From JBDHTQ01 sp039808765 (GTDB lineage: Bacteria; Pseudomonadota; Alphaproteobacteria; UBA2400): a stretch of DNA of 64,000 nt. The notes below the pieces were generated by a model. It did not search any database. It was not told the origin of the DNA and saw nothing but the letters and a program-made list of their open reading frames with translations. Each line of letters begins with the position of its first letter. The stretch's first letter is position 1. This document shows positions 24,848-34,250 of this stretch, piece by piece. A program made the position numbers and the translations under genes. The stretch is from contig JBDHTQ010000010.1 of assembly GCA_039808765.1 (NCBI GenBank), positions 1 through 64,000 of the forward strand. The letters are read 5' to 3'.

Positions 24848-26701
24848 TTAAACCTGATCAGCAATAAACCCAGCAGATTGTAACCGCCATAAACGGGCAT
24901 ACAATCCACCCTGAGCAAGCAAATCTTCATGTGTACCGTCTTCAATTATTCTGCCTTTATCAAGAACAATAATGCGATCCATGCTTTGAAGGGTTGAAAG
25001 ACGGTGTGCAATTGCGATAACCGTTCTTCCCCGCATCACATTTTTTAGACTTTCTTCGATCAATTTTTCAGATTCACTGTCCAAAGCCGAGGTTGCCTCA
25101 TCTAAAATCAAAAGTGGTGCGTTTTTCAAGATCGCACGCGCCAACGCTATCCGCTGACGCTGCCCACCAGATAGCTTTACGCCGCGTTCACCCACCTCAG
25201 CATCATAGCCGGTGTATCCGTTTTGATCGATAAGCTTTACAATAAAATCATGCGCATAAGCTTGTTTTGAGGCTGCAATGATCTCATCAAGTGTAGCATT
25301 TGGACGACCAAACCGAATGTTTTCAATCACAGAACGATGAAGCAGATCGGACGTTTGAGGAATAACGCTCATCACACTACGTAAACTTTCTTGTGTAACG
25401 TGTGCGATATCCTGCCCCGAAAAATAAATCTTCCCTTGCTGCAAATCATAGAGTCGCAAAATGAGTTGAACCAGCGTCGATTTACCAGCGCCGCTTGTGC
25501 CAACAATGCCGACCTTCTGACCTGATGTTATCGTCAAAGAAAGTTTTTCAAAAACTTGTTGGGCTGGATAAGAAAAACTTAAATTCTCAATTTTTATTGA
25601 CCCGTCATTCACGATAAGCTCAGAAGCATCAGGAGAATCTTTGACCTCAAAATCTTGAACAATGGTATCAATCCCGTTTTTAATTTCAGCGTAAAGGCTA
25701 ATACACTCTTGAATAATCTGGTCCAACCACCAGCTGTTGTAGGCAACATAAGCACCATACGACAATGCTGCAACCACATCACTAAGCCCCATTTGTCCCC
25801 GACTGTAAAAATAGATTGATGCAATCAAGATAGATATCTGAAGAAATAAGTTCGTGCTATGACGCATAAACTCGACAAAACAATTAGCAATCATCGTTTT
25901 TTGTTTAAACAATGATGCAGACTTCATATAGCCACGTATATATTGATCCTCACTTTTTTGACGAGAAAATGTTTTTACTAAAAAAATATTAGATATACTG
26001 TCGATATAATGCCCCCTCAAAGTGTTCGTTCCCTCAATGGTATCAAGTTCAAGGGGGAAAACATATTTTTGCAGGTAATATGCAATTCCCGCCCCCATAA
26101 CCAGATAAATTCCAATAATGACGATAAAAACCCAATTCAAAAAGCAAAAGAAAATTATCGTTCCAATTAACTGAATGACGCAATAATTTAAGCTAACAGA
26201 ACATATTAGAATAACTTTGCGAATGGAGTCCGGCATTTCCATCACTTTTCCAGCCAGACTACCAACAAAATCATCCTGAAAAAATCGGTAAGAATGGCCG
26301 TATAAATATTGCCCGAGCTGCCGTCGAATCATCATCACAAAGGGCGGAAAATAAAAAGAATTAATGATACCCACGATGGTGAAAAGTAGACGTGAAAGTA
26401 TCTGGACAAAAATTATGTATGCAAGAACCAGCAACCAAAGGTAGGTGTAACTGGATGATTTATCGCTATATAAGTCTGAAAACGCCTGAGAAAATTGACC
26501 AAAAAACCACGGTTCCAAGGCAAGCATTACATTGGCAGTAAGCGCGAATAAAAAAACAACCAGACATGGAAACTTGAGCTGCTTAACAAAAAACCAAATA
26601 AATGGAAATACACGGGACGGTAAAACTGTGTTCTTCGGTATCTCTTTGTCGATCAAAAACAGCCTTTTCTTAATGCTCTTTTCAAAAAAATTATACACCA
26701 T
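24848..26701 (-). CDS. ABC transporter, fused permease and ATPase (exporter type)
   Basis: A 617-residue half-transporter. Six membrane helices occupy about residues 30-330. The ATPase domain has Walker A GTSGAGKST, the signature LSGGQRQRIALARA, Walker B LLILDEATSALD and the switch His in IAHRLST. It would form a homodimer in the inner membrane. The family (MsbA/lipid A, peptide and toxin exporters) is broad; the substrate is unknown. No accessory domain (peptidase C39 or outer-membrane factor) is nearby. Confidence 0.92.
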   Translation of the reverse strand: MVYNFFEKSIKKRLFLIDKEIPKNTVLPSRVFPFIWFFVKQLKFPCLVVFLFALTANVMLALEPWFFGQFSQAFSDLYSDKSSSYTYLWLLVLAYIIFVQILSRLLFTIVGIINSFYFPPFVMMIRRQLGQYLYGHSYRFFQDDFVGSLAGKVMEMPDSIRKVILICSVSLNYCVIQLIGTIIFFCFLNWVFIVIIGIYLVMGAGIAYYLQKYVFPLELDTIEGTNTLRGHYIDSISNIFLVKTFSRQKSEDQYIRGYMKSASLFKQKTMIANCFVEFMRHSTNLFLQISILIASIYFYSRGQMGLSDVVAALSYGAYVAYNSWWLDQIIQECISLYAEIKNGIDTIVQDFEVKDSPDASELIVNDGSIKIENLSFSYPAQQVFEKLSLTITSGQKVGIVGTSGAGKSTLVQLILRLYDLQQGKIYFSGQDIAHVTQESLRSVMSVIPQTSDLLHRSVIENIRFGRPNATLDEIIAASKQAYAHDFIVKLIDQNGYTGYDAEVGERGVKLSGGQRQRIALARAILKNAPLLILDEATSALDSESEKLIEESLKNVMRGRTVIAIAHRLSTLQSMDRIIVLDKGRIIEDGTHEDLLAQGGLYARLWRLQSAGFIADQV

Positions 26702-26765
26702 GTTTCAGCCACCTTCTGAAGCGAAGGTAACAAGAAAGATTGTCAAAGAAAACTAAAATATATGT

Positions 26766-28271
26766 TTAGGCAATTGCTTGCTTTATAAGCGTCATTAGCG
26801 TTTGGCTGTCATCAGAAAGAGTTTGTGAAGAACACCTGATATCATGCAAATTTTGATTAACATCTGCGACAGCAGTGGCCGCAAGTTGCATATTTGACAA
26901 AATACCATGTGTCACAACAGACTGCTCTTCAACAGCAGAAGCAACGGTGTTAACGCTTACTTCAACATCTGCAATTGCTTTTTTGATGGATGTAAGTGTT
27001 TCTACTACATCAACCGAGACCGACTGGATATTTATAATTTCTTGAGAAATTTTTTTCGTCGCATGAGCAACTTGCCCAGCAAGGTTTTTAACTTCGCTGG
27101 CAACAACGGCAAAGCCCTTTCCTGCTTCGCCGGCACGTGCTGATTCAATAGTCGCGTTGAGCGCAAGTAGGTTGATATTACTTGCAATATCCTGAATAAA
27201 CTCAATTACGCTTGTCATTGAGCTTGCTCCGGCTGACAGATCAACAGTCTTTTTGTCTGCATCGTGAACATGGTGAAGAGTTTTTGTAACAGTGTTTTGC
27301 GTGCAATTAATGTTGCTTGAGATTTCGCGAATGGAGTTATTCAACTCATCGACTGCAGCAGCAACCATTTGCACCCCGTTTGAAGTTTGCGACGAGGCAT
27401 TTGACGCAGTGGATGTTTGCGTTTTCACATCATTCAGCGCTTGAGCAACGCCGCTGAATTGTTGATCAATTTCTTCCGATATTTTTCGGCGATTTGTTAT
27501 ATCGCTCGCGTATTTTACAACTTTCATAAGCTTGCCTGACGGACCAAAAACAGGGTTGTAAGAAGCCTGAATCCAAACCTCTCGCCCGCCTTTACCAAGC
27601 CTTTTGTATTGTGCCATCTGGTAAACACCACGACGAAGATTGTCCCAAAACTCTTGATATTCACGGCTATTAGAATAAGCACCATCTACAAAAATGCGAT
27701 GATGTCTACCCACGATTTCCTTTAAAGTGTATCCCATGCAATCCAAAAAGTTTTGATTTGCAGAAATAATTGTCCCATCGGGATTAAATTCAATCACGGC
27801 TTGAGATTTTGAGATCGCTTTAATCTGGCCTTCAAAATCAGCCGATTTTTTCTTCTGCTCAGTAATGTCGGTTGCAAATTTTACAATCCGAAAAAGCTTC
27901 CCTTGATCATCAAACATCGGATTATATGACGCTTGAATCCAAACTTCTTCTCCTTGTTTGTTCAAACGCATAAATTCGGCTGCTTGGGTATGACCCTCGC
28001 TTAGTTTTTTCCAAAATTCCTTATAATCTGTACTTTCGGCATATTCCTTAGTTACGAATATGCGGTGATGACGTCCCTTAATTTCATCTAAGGCATATCC
28101 CATAGCGTTCAAAAAATTCTGATTGGCGTCTAAAATGATCCCATTGAGATCGAATTCGATAACAGCTTGAGATTTGTTGATAGCGGATAGCTTTGCATCT
28201 TGCACTATCAAGGTCTCATGAAATTTTTTACTTTTCCAAAAACTCATTTTTCCTCGCTTTTGGTTAAACAT
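26766..28271 (-). CDS. Soluble methyl-accepting chemotaxis-type receptor with two PAS domains
   Basis: A 501-residue protein with no membrane segment. Two PAS domains plus PAC motifs lie in tandem at about 25-145 and 148-268. They are close duplicates: both contain NQNFLxxMGYxLxEIxGRHHRIFV and EVWIQASYNP. The C-terminal half is the MCP signalling coiled coil, with the tip IASNINLLALNATIESARAGEAGKGFAVVA. It would report a cytoplasmic signal such as redox or oxygen (via a PAS cofactor) to CheA/CheW. Aer-2/BdlA-like proteins have this layout. Confidence 0.92.
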   Translation of the reverse strand: MFNQKRGKMSFWKSKKFHETLIVQDAKLSAINKSQAVIEFDLNGIILDANQNFLNAMGYALDEIKGRHHRIFVTKEYAESTDYKEFWKKLSEGHTQAAEFMRLNKQGEEVWIQASYNPMFDDQGKLFRIVKFATDITEQKKKSADFEGQIKAISKSQAVIEFNPDGTIISANQNFLDCMGYTLKEIVGRHHRIFVDGAYSNSREYQEFWDNLRRGVYQMAQYKRLGKGGREVWIQASYNPVFGPSGKLMKVVKYASDITNRRKISEEIDQQFSGVAQALNDVKTQTSTASNASSQTSNGVQMVAAAVDELNNSIREISSNINCTQNTVTKTLHHVHDADKKTVDLSAGASSMTSVIEFIQDIASNINLLALNATIESARAGEAGKGFAVVASEVKNLAGQVAHATKKISQEIINIQSVSVDVVETLTSIKKAIADVEVSVNTVASAVEEQSVVTHGILSNMQLAATAVADVNQNLHDIRCSSQTLSDDSQTLMTLIKQAIA

Positions 28272-28387
28272 CCAATGAATTTAATAAAATTTTATTAATA
28301 AATATAAATCCGCCGTTAAAGCTGTATATTTCAGGGCATTCATTGTTCAGACGTGCACCAAATAACGATCTGCGGGCGTACAAATTT

Positions 28388-29596
28388 TCAGTCAGCCTGT
28401 GTATCAGGAAAGACGCTCCAGTTTACAAGGCGGGCCTGATTATTGACATGACGAATCTCACCGACATAACTCCCCATATTGGATTGATGGGTCATTGAAT
28501 CAATACGGACACTCCCTTGAGGTCCGCCAAAAATGCCAACGTTTACAAAAGCATTTGCAAGCACTTCGGGGTCTGTGGTTCCAGCGTGTTGTAATGCGGC
28601 GGCAATCAATTGATAGCCGAGATACCCGTGTAAGCTACCGTAGGTCGGCAGAGCATGATATTTAGCATAATATTTTTTAACAAAAGCAGACTGTGGCTGA
28701 TCCTTTTCGTTTGCATTTAAAAAATCTTCAACCGGATAGCCTGTGCAAATCCAACCATCAGGCAGATCAGCGCCGATGGTTTCGCGCACGTCGGAATAGC
28801 CGTTCCATGGCGAAAAAACTTTCCTTGCTTGCAACCACTTGCGCGCATTCCCTTCCCGTACAAATTGGACCACATCCGTGGGAAACCCGGCAAAGAAAAT
28901 GCCTTCAGGATCAGCCTTCATCAAAACAGGAAAAAGAGTACCTGCATTTATTTTTTCAGCTTCATAACGATGCTCATAAACAATTTTTGCGTCTGGCACC
29001 TTTTTCAGAAGTTCTTGTTTAAAAACGTCCTGCGCAAGAATTCCGTCATCAAATGTCGGCACGATAATTGCCCATGTTTTTATCCCTGATTGAGCAGCTT
29101 GAGACACAAGCGCAAGCGTATCATTCCGGGTCGTAGGCCAAAGGCTAAAGGTAAAAGGTGTTTTATGATCTCCAACGATAGCATCACCAGGCGAGAACGT
29201 TGCAAGAAACGGTATCTTGTTGTGCGTAGCATAATTTGAAATTGCTGCAGCCGTCGAATTGTACCATGCCCCAGCCAACAGATCGACATGATCACGCGAA
29301 ACCAGCTCGGCGGTTAAGCGCATCGCCTCAGCAGCATTTCCTTTGTCATCTCGAATTGTATAATTCAGAGGACGGGAAAGAACCCCACCGTTGGCGTTGA
29401 TTTCCTCTAGTGCAAGCCTTACACCATTTTCGTATGCTGTAACAGATTTTGGATCAAGACTGAAAGAATTGACGTCGCCAACTAAAATAGGCGTTTGTGT
29501 TGATTGCATCTCTGTCGCATGGGCTGTGCTTTGATTATTCAGAGCACCCATGATGATCGCGATCAAAAAACGTAAAATCAGACCTTTTTTAAGCAT
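28388..29596 (-). CDS. Periplasmic substrate-binding protein (type 1, branched-chain amino acid/amide family)
   Basis: A 402-residue protein with an N-terminal signal peptide (MLKKGLILRFLIAIIMGAL..., cleavage after STAHA). The Leu/Ile/Val-binding fold is shown by LVGDVNSFS, VRLALEEINANGGVLSRPL, TAELVSRDHVDLLAGAWYNSTAAA and the later FPTDVVQFV. It delivers small ligands (amino acids, amides or urea in the family) to an ABC permease. No permease genes lie beside it, so it may serve a transporter elsewhere or act as a receptor partner of the neighbouring chemotaxis protein. A purine-rich GGGGGAT precedes the start. Confidence 0.88.
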   Translation of the reverse strand: MLKKGLILRFLIAIIMGALNNQSTAHATEMQSTQTPILVGDVNSFSLDPKSVTAYENGVRLALEEINANGGVLSRPLNYTIRDDKGNAAEAMRLTAELVSRDHVDLLAGAWYNSTAAAISNYATHNKIPFLATFSPGDAIVGDHKTPFTFSLWPTTRNDTLALVSQAAQSGIKTWAIIVPTFDDGILAQDVFKQELLKKVPDAKIVYEHRYEAEKINAGTLFPVLMKADPEGIFFAGFPTDVVQFVREGNARKWLQARKVFSPWNGYSDVRETIGADLPDGWICTGYPVEDFLNANEKDQPQSAFVKKYYAKYHALPTYGSLHGYLGYQLIAAALQHAGTTDPEVLANAFVNVGIFGGPQGSVRIDSMTHQSNMGSYVGEIRHVNNQARLVNWSVFPDTQAD

Positions 29597-29739
29597 CCCG
29601 TATCCCCCAAAGATGCAACAAGCTTAGTCGAACGCACTGATTTTTGAAGCATAAAATTGTAGTCTGAATTAGTCCTCTTTATTATAGGGGGCAATTCTGT
29701 GAATTTTTCATCGATTGATAAAGATAAAATATTCAACTC

Positions 29740-29768
29740 TTGACAGAATCCATCATAAACAATACGTT
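29740..29768 (+). promoter_or_regulatory. Possible promoter of the F0 ATP synthase operon
   Basis: A consensus -35 TTGACA at 29740-29745 is followed after 17 bases by TACGTT (29763-29768), a weak -10. It lies 50 bases before the atpI start, on the right strand. The -10 match is poor, so confidence is limited. Confidence 0.35.
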
Positions 29769-29817
29769 GCGTTCATCGACTGTGGGAGCAACATCCTTCA
29801 TGTTTTGAGGGGGGAGT

Positions 29818-30000
29818 ATGTCAGAACCAAATCTAACAGCTGCTTGGGATTTGGTTTTTTGTGTATTTGCGATTGGCGCTATCGGCTATGGGTTGGATCG
29901 GTGGCTTCATACCCTGCCGTTGTTGATGTTTATAGGGTTGATCGTAGGCATGATAGCGGGATTGTGGCGTATGGCACACAACGCATCTGTTAACAAATAA
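29818..30000 (+). CDS. atpI: AtpI-like F0F1 ATP synthase assembly protein
   Basis: A 60-residue protein with two membrane helices (about 12-28 and 33-50), with GYGLDRWLHTLPLLMFIGLIVG matching the short alphaproteobacterial AtpI/AtpZ type. It helps assemble the c-ring and may bind magnesium. It is the first gene of the F0 operon and sits 13 bases before atpB. GGGGGGAGT upstream is the ribosome binding site. Confidence 0.85.
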   Translation: MSEPNLTAAWDLVFCVFAIGAIGYGLDRWLHTLPLLMFIGLIVGMIAGLWRMAHNASVNK

Positions 30001-30013
30001 CGGGAGGTTAAAC

Positions 30014-30784
30014 GTGGCTGCAGAAGGACATTTTCATATTGATCCAATCTCGCAGTTTATCGTTTTCCCAATCTGGGAAATTCATATTGCTGGCTATAAT
30101 TTGAGTTACACTAATTCTTCTCTGTTCATGACGATTGGTGTGGCCTTGGTTATTGGCTTTTTCCTTCTTGCAAGCCGCGGGAGTAATTTGCGGCCGAGCC
30201 GATTTCAGGCTGCTGCTGAAGTTCTTTATGGTGCCGTGCTTTCGATGCTCAAAGATGGCGCCGGTGATGAAGCCATACGTTTCTTACCGCTTGCGTTTTC
30301 TATATTTTTTACAGTGTTAATGGGAAATCTGCTTGGAATGATTCCGGGTTCATTCACCTATACAGGACAAATCATTTACACCTTCGCCTTAGCGCTATCG
30401 ATTTTCACATTTATTACAGTTTTGGGTTTCGTTATTCACGGCAAAAGCTTTTTACACCGCTTTCTTCCCCCTGATGTGCCGACTGTGATGGTTGTTCCAA
30501 TTGTGTTTTTGGAATTACTTTCCTACTTTATTCGCCCGCTCACGTTGGCTGTTCGTCTGTTTGCCAATATGCTGGCAGGACACATGGTCTTAAAAGTGTT
30601 TGCTTATTTCGTGGTCGGCTTGGTGACAGCAGGCAGTGGTTTAACCATCTTGATCGGTTTTATTCCGCTTTTTCTCAATGCGGGAATGTTGGGGCTCGAG
30701 CTGTTTGTTGCTGTGCTTCAGGCTATGATTTTTACTATTCTCACGTGCGTATATCTGCGTGACGCACTCGTGATTGACCATTAA
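30014..30784 (+). CDS. atpB: F0 ATP synthase subunit a
   Basis: A 256-residue membrane protein forming the proton half-channels. The essential Arg lies in FIRPLTLAVRLFANMLAGHMVL, and LNAGMLGLELFVAVLQAMIFTIL forms the last helices. The start is GTG at 30014, supported by GGGAGGT upstream; no better ATG is in place. Second in atpI-B-E-F'-F. Confidence 0.97.
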   Translation: MAAEGHFHIDPISQFIVFPIWEIHIAGYNLSYTNSSLFMTIGVALVIGFFLLASRGSNLRPSRFQAAAEVLYGAVLSMLKDGAGDEAIRFLPLAFSIFFTVLMGNLLGMIPGSFTYTGQIIYTFALALSIFTFITVLGFVIHGKSFLHRFLPPDVPTVMVVPIVFLELLSYFIRPLTLAVRLFANMLAGHMVLKVFAYFVVGLVTAGSGLTILIGFIPLFLNAGMLGLELFVAVLQAMIFTILTCVYLRDALVIDH

Positions 30785-30828
30785 CACGCAAAGAAATTGG
30801 CAATACTGCCCAACGAAAGGACGAAAAA

Positions 30829-31083
30829 ATGAACGAAGCTGTTGAGATTGCAACCGTCGCAATGCAGGGTTATAAGGCGATTGGTGCTGGCCTTTCCATG
30901 CTGGGTGCAATCGGTGCGGGTATCGGTTTGGGTGTTTACCTCGGCAATTATGCAAGTGCAGTTTCACGCAATCCAGGTGCTGTGCAAGAACTTAAAAAGG
31001 TTTTGTACATTGGTATCGGTGTTATCGAAGCGATCGCAATTTTTGCAACAGCGATTGCACTACTTATCATCTTCTATCTCTAA
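30829..31083 (+). CDS. atpE: F0 ATP synthase subunit c
   Basis: An 84-residue hairpin of two membrane helices that builds the rotating c-ring. The first helix is Gly-rich (AIGAGIGLGVYLGN), the polar loop is SRNPGAVQEL, and the proton-binding Glu lies in IGVIEAIAIFATAIAL. Preceded by AACGAAAGGACGA as ribosome binding site. The carboxylate is Glu without a sodium-site pattern, so proton coupling is likely. Confidence 0.97.
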   Translation: MNEAVEIATVAMQGYKAIGAGLSMLGAIGAGIGLGVYLGNYASAVSRNPGAVQELKKVLYIGIGVIEAIAIFATAIALLIIFYL

Positions 31084-31093
31084 GAAAATCTCC

Positions 31094-31708
31094 ATGAAAA
31101 GCACCGCAACAATCATAAGATACACATCCTTGGTCACTGGGGTTATGGTAATGGCATCATTGCCAGCCCTTGCTGCTGAAGGGAAGTCTGGGCTGCCGCA
31201 GCTTGATCCCACGTGGTATGTGTCGCAAATCTTTTGGTTGGCGGTGCATTTCTTTGTTTTATATTTATTTTCGAGTTTGATTATCCTTCCCCGCATTCAA
31301 AAACGGCAGCAACTCAGGAACGAAAAAGTTGCACACGATAAGGCCACCGGGGATGCCTGCAAAGAAGAGGTAAAAAGGCTTCGTCTTGAATACGAACAAG
31401 CTTTAGCTTTAGCCCGTGCTAATGCCAACGATCTTCGCAATCGTGTTGCAGAGTCCACAAAAGAGACGTGCCGTGCGAATGAAGAAAAAGTTTTTTCGGA
31501 ACTGCACGACAATTACATTGCAGCACGCAAAAAAATCGATGCAGACATTCTGGAGCTAAAGAAATCTTTGGAACCAACCATCCGTGATGCTTCACGACAG
31601 ATTCTGCAAAAACTCACAAACTCAACTGTACCAGACGCAGTGATTGAAAACGCTCATCGCATCGTTATGTCTGCTGATGCCTCGTCTTCAGCGGGGAGTT
31701 CATCATGA
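31094..31708 (+). CDS. F0 ATP synthase subunit b'
   Basis: A 204-residue peripheral-stalk subunit started at the ATG at 31094, ten bases after atpE; the frame is open further upstream inside atpE, which is a shadow. An N-terminal hydrophobic leader-like stretch is followed by LPQLDPTWYVSQIFWLAVHFFVLYLF, the conserved b' membrane helix, then a long charged coiled coil. Paired b and b' subunits are typical of alphaproteobacteria and phototrophs. It overlaps the next gene by 4 bases (ATGA). Also written atpF' or atpG. Confidence 0.93.
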   Translation: MKSTATIIRYTSLVTGVMVMASLPALAAEGKSGLPQLDPTWYVSQIFWLAVHFFVLYLFSSLIILPRIQKRQQLRNEKVAHDKATGDACKEEVKRLRLEYEQALALARANANDLRNRVAESTKETCRANEEKVFSELHDNYIAARKKIDADILELKKSLEPTIRDASRQILQKLTNSTVPDAVIENAHRIVMSADASSSAGSSS

Positions 31709-32193
31709 TACACAGTTCAGTTTTTTGGCTTTGGGTGTCATTAGCCATACTTTTTATTGTTATCAGAAAACTTGCCAGCCAAACGATTAAGAGTGTGCTG
31801 GACGGCAAGCGGCATGAAATTAACCTCTACCTCGATGAGGCTGAGCAGCACCGCTTTCAGCAAGAAAAAGCCCTTGAAGAAATCAAACAAACGCGCATGC
31901 ACGAGCTTGAGGAAGCTCAAAAAATTATTGAGCGTGCCCAACACGATGCCGAGCATTTAAAGTCTGAAGCTTTCAAAAAATCAGAGGAGGCAATTTTGTA
32001 TCGCCGCCAACTGATTGAGAAGCACATTCATGAAGCACACGACGCCGCTCAACGCTTGATTCAATCTTATGTCGCTAGCAAGGCAATCGCAACCAGTCGG
32101 CACGTTTTGGAAACATCCTTAGCACAAGATAAATCACAAGAATTTATTGATATTGCGCTTGAGGAAATTCCATCAAAATTCGTTCGTGCTTGA
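31705..32193 (+). CDS. atpF: F0 ATP synthase subunit b
   Basis: A 162-residue peripheral-stalk subunit: one N-terminal membrane helix (SVFWLWVSLAILFIVIRKLA) and a long charged coiled coil to the C-terminus. It pairs with b' to link F0 to the delta subunit of F1. Translation is coupled to b' (ATGA overlap). The F1 genes (atpHAGDC) are not in the window, as expected for alphaproteobacteria, where the two operons are separate. Confidence 0.95.
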   Translation: MIHSSVFWLWVSLAILFIVIRKLASQTIKSVLDGKRHEINLYLDEAEQHRFQQEKALEEIKQTRMHELEEAQKIIERAQHDAEHLKSEAFKKSEEAILYRRQLIEKHIHEAHDAAQRLIQSYVASKAIATSRHVLETSLAQDKSQEFIDIALEEIPSKFVRA

Positions 32194-32236
32194 TTTTTTG
32201 CTTAGATTCGTTGCAGATTTTCACACTTTTTGGTGT

Positions 32237-32311
32237 CGTTAGAGCAAATCCCGAAAAGATGGGATAAAAAGAGACCATCTTTAACAACATATTTACATCA
32301 AAAGAATAAAA
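32237..32311 (+). repeat. Degenerate copy of a dispersed repeat (about 75 bases)
   Basis: TTAGAGCAAATCCCGA and the following bases match the sequence at 45361-45483 (read on the minus strand there). In the shared frame it translates RANPEKMG-stop-KETIFNNIFTSKE against RANPEKIELKETIFADVFALNA in the other copy. Here the frame is broken by stops, so it is a relic. It fills the gap of about 320 bases between atpF and gapR, in which I see no gene. Confidence 0.55.
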
Positions 32312-32514
32312 CAGAATGCGCGTCGTTATTTGGGAGATGCGCTCAATAACATCATAACGCAAGCCAAGCTGCATACACTGAGGTACCTGCCTGCCGTGAA
32401 GGTGTAATTTTCTCCCCCGCTGTGTCTTCAAGTTATTCTAAACTATCAGTGTATAGAAATAACCTTTCCGGAATCAGCAAAAGCTTAAGCGGAGTTGACG
32501 ATGAGCGCACGAAA

Positions 32515-32760
32515 TTATTCTGCCATTCCCAAGGCAGATTTATACGTGTCCAAAAGTTCTTCTTGCTCACGACGATCTGCCTCGGCCATGCGACGCAGAC
32601 GAATAATCTGGCGCAAGATTTTTGGATCAAAACCATTGCCTTTGGCTTCGGCATAGATTTCACGAATATCGGCCCCTAGCCCACGACGTTCTTCTTCAAG
32701 GCGCTCAACGCGTTCAATAATGGACTTGAGTTGCTGGGCGGTCGCTTTAGTTGCGGACAT
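32515..32760 (-). CDS. gapR: GapR family nucleoid-associated protein (DUF2312)
   Basis: An 81-residue all-helical protein: QQLKSIIERVERLEEERRGL, IREIYAEAKGNGFDPKILRQIIRLRRM and DRREQEELLDTYKSALG. The central block IYAEAKGNGFD is the family signature. GapR of Caulobacter binds AT-rich, overtwisted DNA ahead of replication forks and stimulates type II topoisomerases. Single-gene unit, minus strand. Confidence 0.93.
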   Translation of the reverse strand: MSATKATAQQLKSIIERVERLEEERRGLGADIREIYAEAKGNGFDPKILRQIIRLRRMAEADRREQEELLDTYKSALGMAE

Positions 32761-32829
32761 AACTTTTCTCCTTAAGGATTATGCTCAAGATGCCAGAGGA
32801 ATGAATAAATATTTTTATCCCCACTGATT

Positions 32830-34149
32830 TTAATTGCTCTTTTGCTGCAAGACGCTGACGAGATGTTTTTGTATTTCACGCAAACGGCGGTCTTGCTTAA
32901 CAGCACGATGGCTTATAATAGACAAAATGCCATCATTACTGAGCGATGCAACCAATGCCGTGTGCACAACATCACCTTGAAGGGTACAATATGCATCTGC
33001 TGTCACCAGCTGTAGGCTGTCCTTACCATTAACGATATCGCCTAAGCGCGACTTAAACGCTGCTACAGGGCACGTTTGATCAAGATAGGTCAAATGCTGT
33101 TTAAGGAGATCATCTAGTGCTTGGCCACTACCCACATCACCCTCACGAATGCTCCCCAAAATTCCTTCCCCGGTGATGGCCCAAGCATAAAGTTCGCCTT
33201 GTCCTTGTGGAACACGCGCATCGATTTTTTTAAGACCAGCCTCGATCAGGAGAGCTGCTAAAGGACCAGGCAAAGGTTTCGGTTGGGCAATCTCTGTTTT
33301 TTTAACTGTTGGAGTTGTCGAACCTTTTCCAATAGGCGGCAAAGCTGTTGAGGTAAGCGTGATGCTCTGCAGTGTTGGCTCCGATTTTTGTGCTTCGGAT
33401 TTAGGCGGCAAATCAGCTTCATCATCGACAACAACGAGTGTCGTATTGGGATCAAGAGGCTGCTGCTGCGCCGACTGATTGATTACGGAGGCAAAATCGG
33501 GTGGCGGTGCCATCCCTCGTTCACCGGGTAGTGTTGGAAGCGTAGAATCAAATTGCTGGTCCGCTGTAGTACTGATCAAAACACCAGACTGGTCAGGATT
33601 GGTACGAACCATCTTCTGTTGAGCAGGAGAATTATCAGAGGAAACCGCGGTCGCAGAATCTCGCTTAGCTGATTTTGCGCCAGAACCTGATGAGACTCTG
33701 ACACATTCCTTTAGCTCAGCGATGGCCGCCGATGAGCCAGCGAGCGTCAGAAGGGTGCCTCCAATATTTATGCTTGTCCCATTTGCAAGACGATCAAGCA
33801 TGTGTGGCTCTTTCTTAGTATTAACAACAACCAATTGTGGCTTAGTAACTTGAGCGGGAAGTGAAAGCTGTTTACCATCGATATCCACTACCAGCATGCG
33901 ATGCTCGCCTACATTCATCTGTGCAGATTTATCGCCCAAACCGATATTCACATCCCCATTGGGATTGAGCGCAACCAATAACCATTTGCCGCCTTCGAAT
34001 CCGGCTTCCGTAACACAATAAGCAAATGCGCCATCCGCTTTGCTCATCACGCCTGTTTTCCAAGGTTTAACAACGCTCAACGCAAAGGCGGGAGAAGCAG
34101 CAAGTACGACCAAAATCAGCGCAATAGAAATACGTTTGATGAACAACAC
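32830..34149 (-). CDS. Exported protein of unknown function with a disordered middle
   Basis: A 439-residue protein with a signal peptide (residues 1-23, cleavage after AFA). The N-terminal domain (about 25-150) with GAFAYCVTEAGFEGGKWL and two Cys may form a beta fold. A Ser/Pro/Gln-rich linker (about 150-290) follows, then a C-terminal helical domain (about 290-435) with Cys-containing QTCPVAAF and DAYCTLQG. The linker has NTTLVVVDDEADLP, similar to a motif in the next gene's protein. I recognise no family. Located after the D,D-carboxypeptidase on the same strand. Confidence 0.7.
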   Translation of the reverse strand: MLFIKRISIALILVVLAASPAFALSVVKPWKTGVMSKADGAFAYCVTEAGFEGGKWLLVALNPNGDVNIGLGDKSAQMNVGEHRMLVVDIDGKQLSLPAQVTKPQLVVVNTKKEPHMLDRLANGTSINIGGTLLTLAGSSAAIAELKECVRVSSGSGAKSAKRDSATAVSSDNSPAQQKMVRTNPDQSGVLISTTADQQFDSTLPTLPGERGMAPPPDFASVINQSAQQQPLDPNTTLVVVDDEADLPPKSEAQKSEPTLQSITLTSTALPPIGKGSTTPTVKKTEIAQPKPLPGPLAALLIEAGLKKIDARVPQGQGELYAWAITGEGILGSIREGDVGSGQALDDLLKQHLTYLDQTCPVAAFKSRLGDIVNGKDSLQLVTADAYCTLQGDVVHTALVASLSNDGILSIISHRAVKQDRRLREIQKHLVSVLQQKSN

Positions 34150-34250
34150 GAAACAGCTCCCTAAAGGATGAAGACAATGTCATAGGGTCTAACCCCAAGA
34201 TCGATAAAAGGCAAGACAGCTAAGGGGGTGAAAAGGAAATTTAATTGTTT

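Noticed and set aside
30842..31093. Upstream extension of the b' subunit frame
   Set aside because: It lies in another frame inside atpE; the family start is the ATG at 31094.
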